From CAYQIM01 sp964417555 (lineage in GTDB: Bacteria; Pseudomonadota; Gammaproteobacteria; Diplorickettsiales; Diplorickettsiaceae): a stretch of DNA of 23,183 bases. Positions within the stretch are counted from its first letter, which is position 1. Each line of letters opens with the position of its first letter. The translations under genes and the position numbers were made by a program. This document shows positions 1-8,198 of this stretch, one piece after another. Location: contig CAYQIM010000031.1 of the NCBI GenBank assembly GCA_964417555.1, positions 1 to 23,183 on the forward strand. Direction: 5' to 3'. Under the pieces are notes generated by a model that ran no database searches, had not been told where the DNA came from, and worked only from the letters and a program-made list of their open reading frames with translations.

Positions 1-118
1 GGCGTGATGCGTTTCCTGCTTCGCCCGTCAACGCACGCCTATCGCGGGCTCCTCAACTTCGCATTGCTTCCGCAATGCTCTCATTGTCTCGTCGAAAGAA
101 AACCGTTTTATACGGACG
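1..118. repeat. GC-rich hairpin-bearing segment, probable end of a dispersed element
   Basis: This leading stretch is clearly richer in G+C than the AT-rich coding sequence after about position 122. It contains a perfect 7-bp hairpin: arms 61-67 (GCATTGC) and 72-78 (GCAATGC) around a 4-base loop. Read on the minus strand the loop is GGAA and the hairpin is followed by GAAG, the same architecture as the hairpin cores at 13736-13750 and 14599-14615. I infer that it is the end of a dispersed palindromic element that displaced the start of the next gene. No second copy of the whole segment is visible in the window, so repeat status is inferred. Confidence 0.4.
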
Positions 119-121
119 GAA

Positions 122-3100
122 GACCGTATTATTCATTCTAATTCAAACACTCCGCTTAGCAAAACTGAAATTCTGCGGAATGATGTCGAAAAACTGCTTG
201 AACCTATCACCGATATTAATCGAGCTGATTTAATTGAGCTAAAAAATCTGAACAGAAAAAATTTCTACTTAGCCATTCGCCGTGAAAATAAACAACACAC
301 GAAAATCTATTGTTCTGAAATTAATAAAAAAGATTTTTTAGCATTAAGCACAGATAGGGATATCAATGAATGGGTTGATATTTATCGCGACCTGTTGTTT
401 CCCAATGATCTATCCTCTGAAATAACCCATTCTTATTTCAGCTATTCTCAAGAAAAAAAAGCAGAAATTTTATCTTTTACCGATGCCCTATTAAATATAG
501 CTCACCCCGCTTATAATCAGGGTGATAAATTTCTGGAAGGCGTTTCTACGGAAACATTTTATAAATTATTTTTAATCGATAACCAAGAAATAGCGCCACA
601 TAAGTATCCCATCGATACGATCTTAGCCAGTCGTCATCCTCAGCTCTCCCTATCGGCGGAAAAAATGGTCGATACGGTAGTTTTTTTAGCAAAAGATCAA
701 CAAATTGCACTCGCGAAACTCATTAACCAATACCATATTCCTCTAAGTCAAATTCAGTCTGAAAAATCAGATCAAATCAGCGAAACGCTGGCAACTTTCA
801 GAAAAACTTTGTTCGAAAAGTTAACCACTCATGGTGCAAAAGGCCAAATTATCGAAGAACCGGAATTAATCAAAATAGCGCAAACACTGCTTTCCTCAGA
901 ACTGATAGCAAACGGTTTTGATTCAAATGAAAGCCGTATCTTGCTTGATAAGGTCGTTCAAACCCACCATCACGCTAAAAACTCAATAGCTAAATTCATA
1001 GATGGAGCAAGACAAACCACACTATTAGCACCTGCACTGATACAAGCACTCAATGGCCACAGCGATGGCTTGATACACATGGTGAAATTGATAGCCGCCG
1101 ACACCAGTATTAATCACGTTTATTTACGTTTAATTATCCATCCGACCTTTGTTGATCGCTTTCCTAAAACAGCCACTGTACTATCAAAATCGGCACATTC
1201 TATTGCATCTCCTGTTGCTAAGATTTTAGTATTAGCCAGCTTTTTCGAGCTTTCTGAGCAATTAGCCGATAATCCCGTTGATTCTCCTGAGTACCAACAA
1301 GCGAAATCATTACTGGTAGACAATACTATTATCTTTAGTAGCCTATTTGCTGAGGCTTTGGGTTTAGAATTAGGTCCCGCGGGTTTACTTATTGATTTAG
1401 GTATTACCATTCATCAATTAATGATCTCGACTGACTATTTAAAAAAACATTATCATTTACAGATTTCTCTATGGGAAGGAATTAAGTTTAATCTTGGTTT
1501 CGATAGCGCGATTCAAGAAATATTAAACGAAAGAGAGATATTACGCACAACGTTACTACAAATAAACCAATACAGTGAATCACTCAAACTTAACTTCAGC
1601 TATGCACTAATAAAAATACCAAAAGTCATTGAAACAAGTCACTTACCTATTTCAGAAAAGCTAGTTCCCATTAAACTTTTGCAAGAAGTAAAGTCAAAGC
1701 CATGCATCGCTATTTCTACACAAAAATACGGCTATTACTGTTATTATAATGGAGGTTTTTTTAGCATAGCCCTGCTAGAAAACGATTTTTATTATAAAAG
1801 ACAGTATCAAATCAAATCTTATCATCAACCCTTTCACGTCCAATTTTCGTTACAAAATCAAGTTACCAGACAAGAAAATAACATCTTTGTTCAATCAGAA
1901 AAAAAATGCCTAGAATTTTTTTATCCTCTATCATTGCCCCAAAGAGCGAACTATTTATTAGGGGAATGTAGACGTATTATTACCCATATAATATGGAGTT
2001 CTTATTGTGTTATTCAACAATGTTCATCCAAGCCCATCTTAACGGCAGGTTGGTCAATATCGGCCTCCACTATATCAGCTATCAATTCAGAAGGCCGTGA
2101 CCAAATGACGAGTTGGGTCCGCATTGAAGGATCATTAGGCGGATTATTGATAAATAAAAATATAGCCGATAAATCTAACTGTCATTTAAATACCCTTATT
2201 TTATTTATACCCCAATATGGTGACATGCAATTAAGCGATGGCAATTTTCTGGCCAACAAAACGGTTTATCTATTAATTCAAGATTCATTATTAGCCGATG
2301 TATTAGTTAAGCCAGAAAAAAAAATAACGGCTTCAAAATTGATTTTTGAAAATTTGAGTGTTACTCAAGCAATACATTATTTAGTAGGTACTAACAATCA
2401 TCCAAGCCATATTTACGACAATTCATCATCTACTGATATTACGTTTTTTCCTTTAGCCCGAACAACGCCTCAACAAATAATTAGCCTGGATTCTAATCAT
2501 ACCCTGCATATAGGGGATCAAGGTCCCTCCTTTTATCAACTGGATCGCAAACGTGAAATAAAAATTAATGGCCATCAAGGCTATTCCTTATCGGGTCAAT
2601 TTAACTTTACCGCCAGTTTGGTCAGGCTAACGCATATTGTTTCTAACTATGAAGAAAAAATTATTTTTTATAACCAACCCTTACAAACCTGGCAAATAAA
2701 CAGTCTTCAAGGCGCCATGCGCATTATTAATACCAACAATACCATGGCAATCGATTTTTTAGTTGACAGTCTTGATGCCGCGCTAAGTTTAACTATCAAT
2801 CCTAGCCATTCTTTTTTGATCACGGCTAATTACAATCTCAATTATTTTTTGCTAACACGGCCCAGTATAATAGATAATAACTTTCACTTAACAGGCAACT
2901 GGCGCAACAAAAACAGCTATTCTGAATATTTCACTTTACCCTATTTAAAAAAAATCTATTCGACTTATGGCTGGCCTAATAACATAACAAAAACGATTGA
3001 TTTCTCTCTCCGCCTACCCCATGCGGGCTTACATTTAACCTTTAGCGGTCCTTACGAAATACAAAATAAGACTTATTTAACGCAATTTATCTTTACCCAA

Positions 3101-4462
3101 AAACAACAACCTACCTGTGTCCTTTTTGGATTAGAGGCAAGCCAATTAATGGGTCGTTACCTTGATAGTTTTAAAAATATTCTACAACAAGGATTTTCTG
3201 TTTTTTTACTCCACCAAGAAAATGGCTTGATTGAATCGATTGAATTTAATCCTACACTGAACTGTGTTTTCCATTTAGGAATCCAATACCGATTCCACCC
3301 CCAACACGGCCTCATTGCCATAACCGGGGCCAGAAATAATGCAACGGCTATTGAAAACTTTAGCGACTTACTGCCCGATGTTCCCATCGACTTAAGTAAT
3401 GATTCCGTTGTAGCCTACAGCCAATCCGGCACGATATCTGTAAACCATCGCCAACTTGTCAACCTAGGTAAAGAGGTGAAATTACTCACGAAATTAGGCG
3501 AACAGTATGTAGGTTTATTACCTCGCGCGGACGATAACCCACTCAATCCAACACAACCGCAAGCACTACCTATCGTGAGTCACGATAAAAACGCTAGTTT
3601 ACTACCTTCAAGCTGGAAAGATTGGTTAATCCCTGCAAGCCTTGTTGGTACGATAACGACTGCAGGTTTATTATTCATTTTTTGTCATCACTCCAGACAA
3701 ATGCAACCCCATGTGGCAAGACCCATAGCACTTGTTGACATGGCTGTGCTAACCGCTTCGTTTGTTCAAACAAGCAACGCTTTACCTTGGAACATAAAGA
3801 AAAGCCAACTCGTTCGACCGCGCGTAGAGAAATCAAACGAGATACCTCTTTTTACCAAAAAAGCGCCGTATGACAAAAAGGTTATCGTCTCTTTTTTTGA
3901 ACAAGTCCCATCACAACTTCTATTTTTACATTGGTGCATAGGCTATTACAAAAAAATGTTTACTAAAACAGCTTGCGCTTCGCTGACACCTTTACCTACA
4001 CAAGAATTATCGTTGGCTTTAGCAAAAACGCTATTGAGTTTAGTAAATACGTTTCCATTCAATAACAAAACTAAAAAAATAATTCATCGTTTATTAATCC
4101 ATTTACATAAAATCAGCTTATCGATTACTTCAGACGACACAACAATTTTCTTAGAAACTCAAACGCAGCTAATCGATTGGCAGAACTTTATTAAAGCTTT
4201 GACCGTATTTAAAAAATATTTCGCGGCTTATTTAAAAAATAAAGATAACAAAGACTTGGCTCAATTAAAAAACCTATTGAAGCAATTAGAGAGGTTGTGT
4301 CTAGTAATTGATACCCCTTTACTAGATACATTAAATTTACCCCAAGAAAAGGATAGCAACCCATTAATAAACTCACTACGAACACCATTGACTACAAGGC
4401 AAAATGTGACATTAACAAACATCATGGATCCGTTACCACATACTTTTACCAGCCATAAATGA
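122..4462 (+). CDS. Very large membrane-associated protein, possibly toxin/effector-like, 5' end incomplete
   Basis: I do not recognise this protein with certainty. The frame is open from base 8 (TGA at 5-7) to the stop at 4460-4462. No ATG, GTG or TTG occurs in frame before the TTG at 395, yet the residues encoded from about 122 look like ordinary protein, so the true N-terminus is probably lost or lies outside the window. Numbered from the TTG (1355 residues), a hydrophobic stretch lies at about 271-286 and a second, glycine-containing one at about 310-345 (core LGPAGLLIDLG), followed by an amphipathic region. A long beta-rich middle follows, then a transmembrane segment at about 1078-1097 flanked by tryptophan and histidines, and a Lys-rich helical tail of about 250 residues. 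The order hydrophobic helices, beta-rich region, tail resembles the pore/delivery part of large clostridial-type toxins found in intracellular bacteria. That is inference from architecture only. No catalytic motif is visible, and a secreted effector or surface protein is equally possible. Confidence 0.7.
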   Translation, partial: DRIIHSNSNTPLSKTEILRNDVEKLLEPITDINRADLIELKNLNRKNFYLAIRRENKQHTKIYCSEINKKDFLALSTDRDINEWVDIYRDLLFPNDLSSEITHSYFSYSQEKKAEILSFTDALLNIAHPAYNQGDKFLEGVSTETFYKLFLIDNQEIAPHKYPIDTILASRHPQLSLSAEKMVDTVVFLAKDQQIALAKLINQYHIPLSQIQSEKSDQISETLATFRKTLFEKLTTHGAKGQIIEEPELIKIAQTLLSSELIANGFDSNESRILLDKVVQTHHHAKNSIAKFIDGARQTTLLAPALIQALNGHSDGLIHMVKLIAADTSINHVYLRLIIHPTFVDRFPKTATVLSKSAHSIASPVAKILVLASFFELSEQLADNPVDSPEYQQAKSLLVDNTIIFSSLFAEALGLELGPAGLLIDLGITIHQLMISTDYLKKHYHLQISLWEGIKFNLGFDSAIQEILNEREILRTTLLQINQYSESLKLNFSYALIKIPKVIETSHLPISEKLVPIKLLQEVKSKPCIAISTQKYGYYCYYNGGFFSIALLENDFYYKRQYQIKSYHQPFHVQFSLQNQVTRQENNIFVQSEKKCLEFFYPLSLPQRANYLLGECRRIITHIIWSSYCVIQQCSSKPILTAGWSISASTISAINSEGRDQMTSWVRIEGSLGGLLINKNIADKSNCHLNTLILFIPQYGDMQLSDGNFLANKTVYLLIQDSLLADVLVKPEKKITASKLIFENLSVTQAIHYLVGTNNHPSHIYDNSSSTDITFFPLARTTPQQIISLDSNHTLHIGDQGPSFYQLDRKREIKINGHQGYSLSGQFNFTASLVRLTHIVSNYEEKIIFYNQPLQTWQINSLQGAMRIINTNNTMAIDFLVDSLDAALSLTINPSHSFLITANYNLNYFLLTRPSIIDNNFHLTGNWRNKNSYSEYFTLPYLKKIYSTYGWPNNITKTIDFSLRLPHAGLHLTFSGPYEIQNKTYLTQFIFTQKQQPTCVLFGLEASQLMGRYLDSFKNILQQGFSVFLLHQENGLIESIEFNPTLNCVFHLGIQYRFHPQHGLIAITGARNNATAIENFSDLLPDVPIDLSNDSVVAYSQSGTISVNHRQLVNLGKEVKLLTKLGEQYVGLLPRADDNPLNPTQPQALPIVSHDKNASLLPSSWKDWLIPASLVGTITTAGLLFIFCHHSRQMQPHVARPIALVDMAVLTASFVQTSNALPWNIKKSQLVRPRVEKSNEIPLFTKKAPYDKKVIVSFFEQVPSQLLFLHWCIGYYKKMFTKTACASLTPLPTQELSLALAKTLLSLVNTFPFNNKTKKIIHRLLIHLHKISLSITSDDTTIFLETQTQLIDWQNFIKALTVFKKYFAAYLKNKDNKDLAQLKNLLKQLERLCLVIDTPLLDTLNLPQEKDSNPLINSLRTPLTTRQNVTLTNIMDPLPHTFTSHK

Positions 4463-4463
4463 A

Positions 4464-4520
4464 TGCTCATCTACACGACATGGTAGATCTTACTGAGCTA
4501 TTTATTCCATTTTCGAATCT
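4464..4520 (-). pseudogene. Relic of the 3' end of a cystathionine beta-synthase-like gene
   Basis: Bases 4479-4509 match 6350-6380, inside the 3' end of the intact synthase-like gene, at 26 of 31 positions without gaps and in the same orientation. Weaker similarity continues on both sides. Read on the minus strand the frame has two stops, so it cannot encode a protein. The fragment touches the stop of the large gene on its left and precedes the helical hypothetical gene on its right. It is either the scar of a duplication or the remnant of an earlier junction between the large gene and the synthase gene. Confidence 0.5.
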
Positions 4521-4565
4521 ACTCAATGCATGTATAGTAAATAAAATAAAAAAATAAAATTTTTA

Positions 4566-4594
4566 TTACTTGCTATAGATAACTACGATATACT
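4566..4594 (+). promoter_or_regulatory. Candidate sigma70-type promoter for the 4630 gene
   Basis: TTACTT (4566-4571), a 17-base spacer and TATACT (4589-4594) lie in a very AT-rich gap. The -10 is good, the -35 weak. A transcript would begin near 4601, which favours the ATG at 4630 over the TTG at 4594, since that TTG would overlap the -10 box. No clear Shine-Dalgarno sequence precedes 4630. Confidence 0.3.
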
Positions 4595-4629
4595 TGCTTA
4601 TAAATATAAACATTCTGCAATATCATTGT

Positions 4630-6102
4630 ATGAACCTAGATTATCTCGATAAAATAATACCAACGCGCTGGAACTTATTATTTCGTTATTACTTCCCTTT
4701 TTTTAAAAAACCCTCCCCATTTCATTTCCGTATCCGTAAAATGATTGACGCCAGTAAAAAGCAAGATAATACGTTTGAATTAAATGTTTTAGTAGAAATT
4801 TTGCAGCTTATCGATCAACACGCTGTACCATTCGATCCGCTATTGGATTCACTGGCCAATAAAATTATTAAAGAAATTATTTATAAGCAAGAAGGTTTAT
4901 CTGATAATTTATTATTAGAGGACTTATTTACACGGTTTGATATAAATAAAATAAGCTTAAATAAATTACTGATAGATTTATCTTTGCCTTTTTTTACACG
5001 TTATATAAGCAAATTAACGAGAAGCATAGCCCACTCAAAAAAAAGCCCCGCGTATTATCAAGCACAAATAATCTGGTGCGCAAAACTTTGTCATAAATTT
5101 AGTCTGCAAGAAAAATTACAACTCATTGTATCATCACCTGAATCTTTTATTGGCGCGCAGATGACTGCTATCAATCAATTAATCGATAGTGAGTCAGAGA
5201 GTTTTCGAAACGGCGGCAATTTTTTCAAGTTAGTCGATGAATTACAAGAAACTTTTTTACAATTTTGTTTTGAACAAAGAAATAGGCTAACCATCAAGGA
5301 TGATTTTTTTTCGCTATTCAATGCCTATTATAACCGTGACAACCAGCAAGCAGTTTTTTTTATCCACAAACAGCTGGATAGATTAGCTATAACAGAACAA
5401 GCCATTTTTTTAAAAGATTTATTCCACTATACAACTGAGCCTGAAGAACTACTGACATTAATTTTAAACACTTACCCAAAAAATAAGTCATCTCTGATCG
5501 ACGCATTTATTTTGGATTATGTTAATAATCCTATGCCCGGCTTCTTACCCTTATTTAATTTAATTCAAAAAAAAATACCGCCTAGTTCACTGAATCTCTG
5601 TCAAATGTTGTCCATTTCAACCATAACAAAAAAGCAGTTCGATGCTGAAACATTGTTAGCCGCTTATAGCCAGGGTGATATGGCTTTAACCGATAGGTTA
5701 GCTTTATTTTCCCCAGAAATCCAAAGTCTTATAATAGAAACCGCGATAGCGACTGTGCAAACCTATATCAGTATATCCGTCATCGCTGAAATTCCAAGGA
5801 AAGCTGAAAGAATTAACCTACACAGCCTCTGGGCAATGTTTATAAAAAATGAATGCATTGATTCCAGTAAAACACGTGTACAACAGCTTAATAAAGTTAT
5901 AGAAAAAATACCGCTAGATATAAGAATAGAAAAAAAAGTGTTATTCGATTTTTTCATCCAACTCTATCAGCTATTCGATTCTCCCATCATTCAAGAATTA
6001 AATGAAAAAAGAAAACAACAATTGACAAGGCAAGCGCTAGCGTATGAAATAAATCAAGAAGAGCGTAGAAAGATTATTAGACGTATAGCGTTAGGTGGGT
6101 AA
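4630..6102 (+). CDS. Helical hypothetical protein, possible effector
   Basis: Not recognised. From the ATG at 4630 it encodes 490 residues; a TTG at 4594 would add 12. The sequence is rich in Leu, Ile, Lys and Gln and looks almost wholly alpha-helical, like a solenoid or HEAT-type protein. There is no signal peptide and no convincing transmembrane segment, although the N-terminus has a short aromatic stretch around LLFRYYFPFF. The C-terminus is strongly charged (KRKQQLTRQ, then EERRKIIRR). It lies 167 bases after the large toxin-like gene on the same strand and has the same AT-rich composition, so the two may form one accessory unit. Translation would continue in frame beyond the TAA at 6100-6102, so the present C-terminus may be a truncation. 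Size and composition would fit a secreted effector of an intracellular bacterium, but nothing in the sequence proves it. Confidence 0.6.
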   Translation: MNLDYLDKIIPTRWNLLFRYYFPFFKKPSPFHFRIRKMIDASKKQDNTFELNVLVEILQLIDQHAVPFDPLLDSLANKIIKEIIYKQEGLSDNLLLEDLFTRFDINKISLNKLLIDLSLPFFTRYISKLTRSIAHSKKSPAYYQAQIIWCAKLCHKFSLQEKLQLIVSSPESFIGAQMTAINQLIDSESESFRNGGNFFKLVDELQETFLQFCFEQRNRLTIKDDFFSLFNAYYNRDNQQAVFFIHKQLDRLAITEQAIFLKDLFHYTTEPEELLTLILNTYPKNKSSLIDAFILDYVNNPMPGFLPLFNLIQKKIPPSSLNLCQMLSISTITKKQFDAETLLAAYSQGDMALTDRLALFSPEIQSLIIETAIATVQTYISISVIAEIPRKAERINLHSLWAMFIKNECIDSSKTRVQQLNKVIEKIPLDIRIEKKVLFDFFIQLYQLFDSPIIQELNEKRKQQLTRQALAYEINQEERRKIIRRIALGG

Positions 6103-6288
6103 GTGCCCTCCCATCAACGTATGCAAGAAGTATTTGGTCAGGATGCAGAAAAACAGGAAAGCATTTTAGCAAAAAAATTTGGCGTTTCATTCTTTAATGC
6201 AGAAAATGAACACGAATATAAAACAGCATTACTTGAAGCCGAACAAATAAAACAATTGGGCATGTATATGTATACCACTTGTACTTGA
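6103..6288 (+). pseudogene. In-frame continuation after TAA of the preceding gene, or a short separate gene
   Basis: Directly after the TAA at 6100-6102 the same reading frame stays open for another 61 codons, with a GTG at 6103 and an ATG at 6121. The encoded peptide (VFGQDAEKQESILAKKFGV and onward) is polar and helical and resembles its upstream neighbour in composition. No Shine-Dalgarno sequence is visible before either start. The simplest reading is that one gene of roughly 550 residues acquired a nonsense codon. The alternatives are a small independent gene or chance. A homologue covering both parts would settle it. Confidence 0.4.
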
Positions 6289-6313
6289 AAATATGAACTA
6301 ATCAAATTCAAAT

Positions 6314-6334
6314 GGCATTACAATAAGTGATGCC
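6314..6334 (-). terminator. Weak hairpin at the operon end
   Basis: Bases 6314-6321 and 6327-6334 form an 8-bp stem with one G-T wobble around a 5-base loop. The stem contains the stop codon of the minus-strand synthase gene. On the minus strand it is followed by an AT-rich tract containing short T runs (ATTTGAATTTGATT) rather than a clean U-tract. It is the only terminator-like structure at the end of the sdh-suc operon. Confidence 0.3.
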
Positions 6335-7307
6335 TAATCATCCATTCATCATTGTAGAGCTTACTGAGATATTTAATCCCGCTATCCGGCAATACCGTTA
6401 CAATCGTGGTTGGCTTATTCAGTGTTTCGGCTATTTTTAACGCCGCCCACACGTTAGCACCGGCGGAACCGCCGGCTAAAATACCTTCTTCTTTAGCTAA
6501 ACGTCTTGCCGTCAAAAACGCCTCTTTATCAGTAAAAGGAATAACGTCATCGAGAACTGAAAAATCCATCGCTTTCGCTAAATGGTCTTCGCCCACACCT
6601 TCGACAAAATAACTACAGTTACCCGGCTCAGGAACTTTGTCCGTTTTACCGTAGTAATTTTTAAAATAATCATAATACATCGATCCAATGGGATCGGGCA
6701 TCACCACTTTAATCGTCGGATCTTTTTCTTTCAGAAATTTTCCGACACCGGATACGGTACCGCCGGTACTGCCACTGGCAATAAAAATATCGCACTGCCC
6801 TTGTGTTTGCTGCCAAATTTCAGGGCCGGTGGTATGGTAGTGTGCTTGCGGATTAAGTGGATCATCGTATTGATTAATCCGAAAACTGTTAGGTGTTTTT
6901 TCTGCAATACGTTTCGCAACATTGACATAATGATCGGGCGAATCGGGCACGGCAGAGGTCGGCGTCACCACAATTTCAGCACCATAGGCCTTTAAAGCAT
7001 TTTGCTTCTCTTGACTGACTTTATCCGGCATAGTCAAAATAACTTTATAGCCTTTAATCGCCGCTAGCATCGCAATCGCTGCACCGGTGTTACCGGAGGT
7101 ATTTTCCACAATGGTACCTCCTGGTTTTAACAAACCCCGTTGCTCGGCATCGCGAATGATATAAGCCACAATACGATCTTTAATACTACCGCTAGGGTTC
7201 ATAAATTCGCATTTGACTAACAGTGTCACCTGCTTATTGGGCGATAACTTCTCTAATTTTACTAGCGGTGTATTTCCTATTGACGCTAAAATAGTTTTAG
7301 ATGTCAT
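6318..7307 (-). CDS. PLP-dependent cysteine synthase / cystathionine beta-synthase-like enzyme
   Basis: 329 residues, the size of the catalytic core of the fold-type II PLP family. The Schiff-base lysine is K43 in NPSGSIKDR, the substrate loop is TSGNTG (about 70-75) and the phosphate-binding loop is GSTGGT (179-184). The second half (FVEGVGEDH, AGGSAGAN and the C-terminal LPDSGIKYLSK...DEWM) resembles cystathionine beta-synthase more than CysK, and there is no C-terminal CBS regulatory domain. The expected reaction is beta-replacement on serine or O-acetylserine with homocysteine or sulfide, in the cytoplasm. Which substrate is used cannot be told from sequence. The ATG overlaps the sucD stop as ATGA, so it is translationally coupled and is the last gene of the TCA operon. 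A relic of its 3' end lies at 4464-4520. Confidence 0.9.
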   Translation of the reverse strand: MTSKTILASIGNTPLVKLEKLSPNKQVTLLVKCEFMNPSGSIKDRIVAYIIRDAEQRGLLKPGGTIVENTSGNTGAAIAMLAAIKGYKVILTMPDKVSQEKQNALKAYGAEIVVTPTSAVPDSPDHYVNVAKRIAEKTPNSFRINQYDDPLNPQAHYHTTGPEIWQQTQGQCDIFIASGSTGGTVSGVGKFLKEKDPTIKVVMPDPIGSMYYDYFKNYYGKTDKVPEPGNCSYFVEGVGEDHLAKAMDFSVLDDVIPFTDKEAFLTARRLAKEEGILAGGSAGANVWAALKIAETLNKPTTIVTVLPDSGIKYLSKLYNDEWMIRHHLL

Positions 7308-8176
7308 AGATAAGATGAAATTGCTTTCCCCATTTCAGCGGGTGATTTCACGGTACAAACACCGGCGGCTTCTAAGGCCTTGAATTTTTCAGCGGCCGTG
7401 CCTTTACCACCAGAAATAATCGCACCGGCATGTCCCATACGTTTCCCAGCTGGCGCGGTAACACCGGCAATATAAGACACAACCGGTTTTGTCACCTGCG
7501 CTTTAATAAAGTCAGCCGCTTCTTCTTCGGCTGTACCACCAATTTCGCCCACCATCAGGATCGCTTCAGTTTGGGTATCGTTTTGAAAAAGCGCTAACAC
7601 ATCAACAAAATTCATACCCGGAATCGGATCGCCACCAATTCCAACACAAGTGCTTTGGCCAAACCCAAGATCGGTGGTTTGTTTAACCGCTTCATAGGTT
7701 AAGGTACCTGAACGTGAAACAATTCCGACCCGACCCGGCTTATGAATAAAGCCTGGCATAATGCCAATTTTACAAGCGCCGGGGGTAATAATACCCGGAC
7801 AATTAGGCCCGATTAAACGTGTGTTGGGATAATTATTTTCTAATGCCACTTTAACCGCTAACATATCTAAGGCCGGAATACCTTCGGTAATACAAACAAT
7901 TAATGAAATACCAGCAGCGGCAGCTTCAATGATAGAATCCTTACAGAATGGCGCTGGCACATAAATAACACTGGCATCGGCGCCGGTTTCAGCGACCGCG
8001 TCAGCTACCGTATTAAATACCGGCAAACCCAAATGTTGTGTACCACCCTTACCCGGTGTCACGCCACCGACCATCTGTGTTCCATACGCCAGCGCTTGTT
8101 CGGAGTGAAAAGTGCCTTGTTTTCCGGTAAAACCCTGACAAATCACTTTGGTATTTTTGTCGACTAATATACTCAT
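7304..8176 (-). CDS. sucD: Succinyl-CoA synthetase, alpha subunit
   Basis: 290 residues, matching the usual length of about 290. It binds CoA and carries the phosphohistidine of the enzyme that converts succinyl-CoA, ADP (or GDP) and phosphate to succinate, CoA and ATP (or GTP). Visible landmarks are the CoA-binding N-terminus with GFTGKQGTFH (about 15-24), the GPNCPGI loop (about 123-129), and the active-site GHAGAI with H249, followed by GGKGTA. The start is supported by an AAAGG about ten bases upstream. It follows sucC after 22 bases and overlaps the next gene by four bases (ATGA). All expected residues are present. Confidence 0.97.
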   Translation of the reverse strand: MSILVDKNTKVICQGFTGKQGTFHSEQALAYGTQMVGGVTPGKGGTQHLGLPVFNTVADAVAETGADASVIYVPAPFCKDSIIEAAAAGISLIVCITEGIPALDMLAVKVALENNYPNTRLIGPNCPGIITPGACKIGIMPGFIHKPGRVGIVSRSGTLTYEAVKQTTDLGFGQSTCVGIGGDPIPGMNFVDVLALFQNDTQTEAILMVGEIGGTAEEEAADFIKAQVTKPVVSYIAGVTAPAGKRMGHAGAIISGGKGTAAEKFKALEAAGVCTVKSPAEMGKAISSYL

Positions 8177-8198
8177 GTTTTTTTACCTTTTCGTGAAA

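Noticed and set aside
6582..6995. 137-codon plus-strand frame inside the synthase gene
   Set aside because: Antisense to a clearly conserved PLP enzyme, with no ribosome site or motif.
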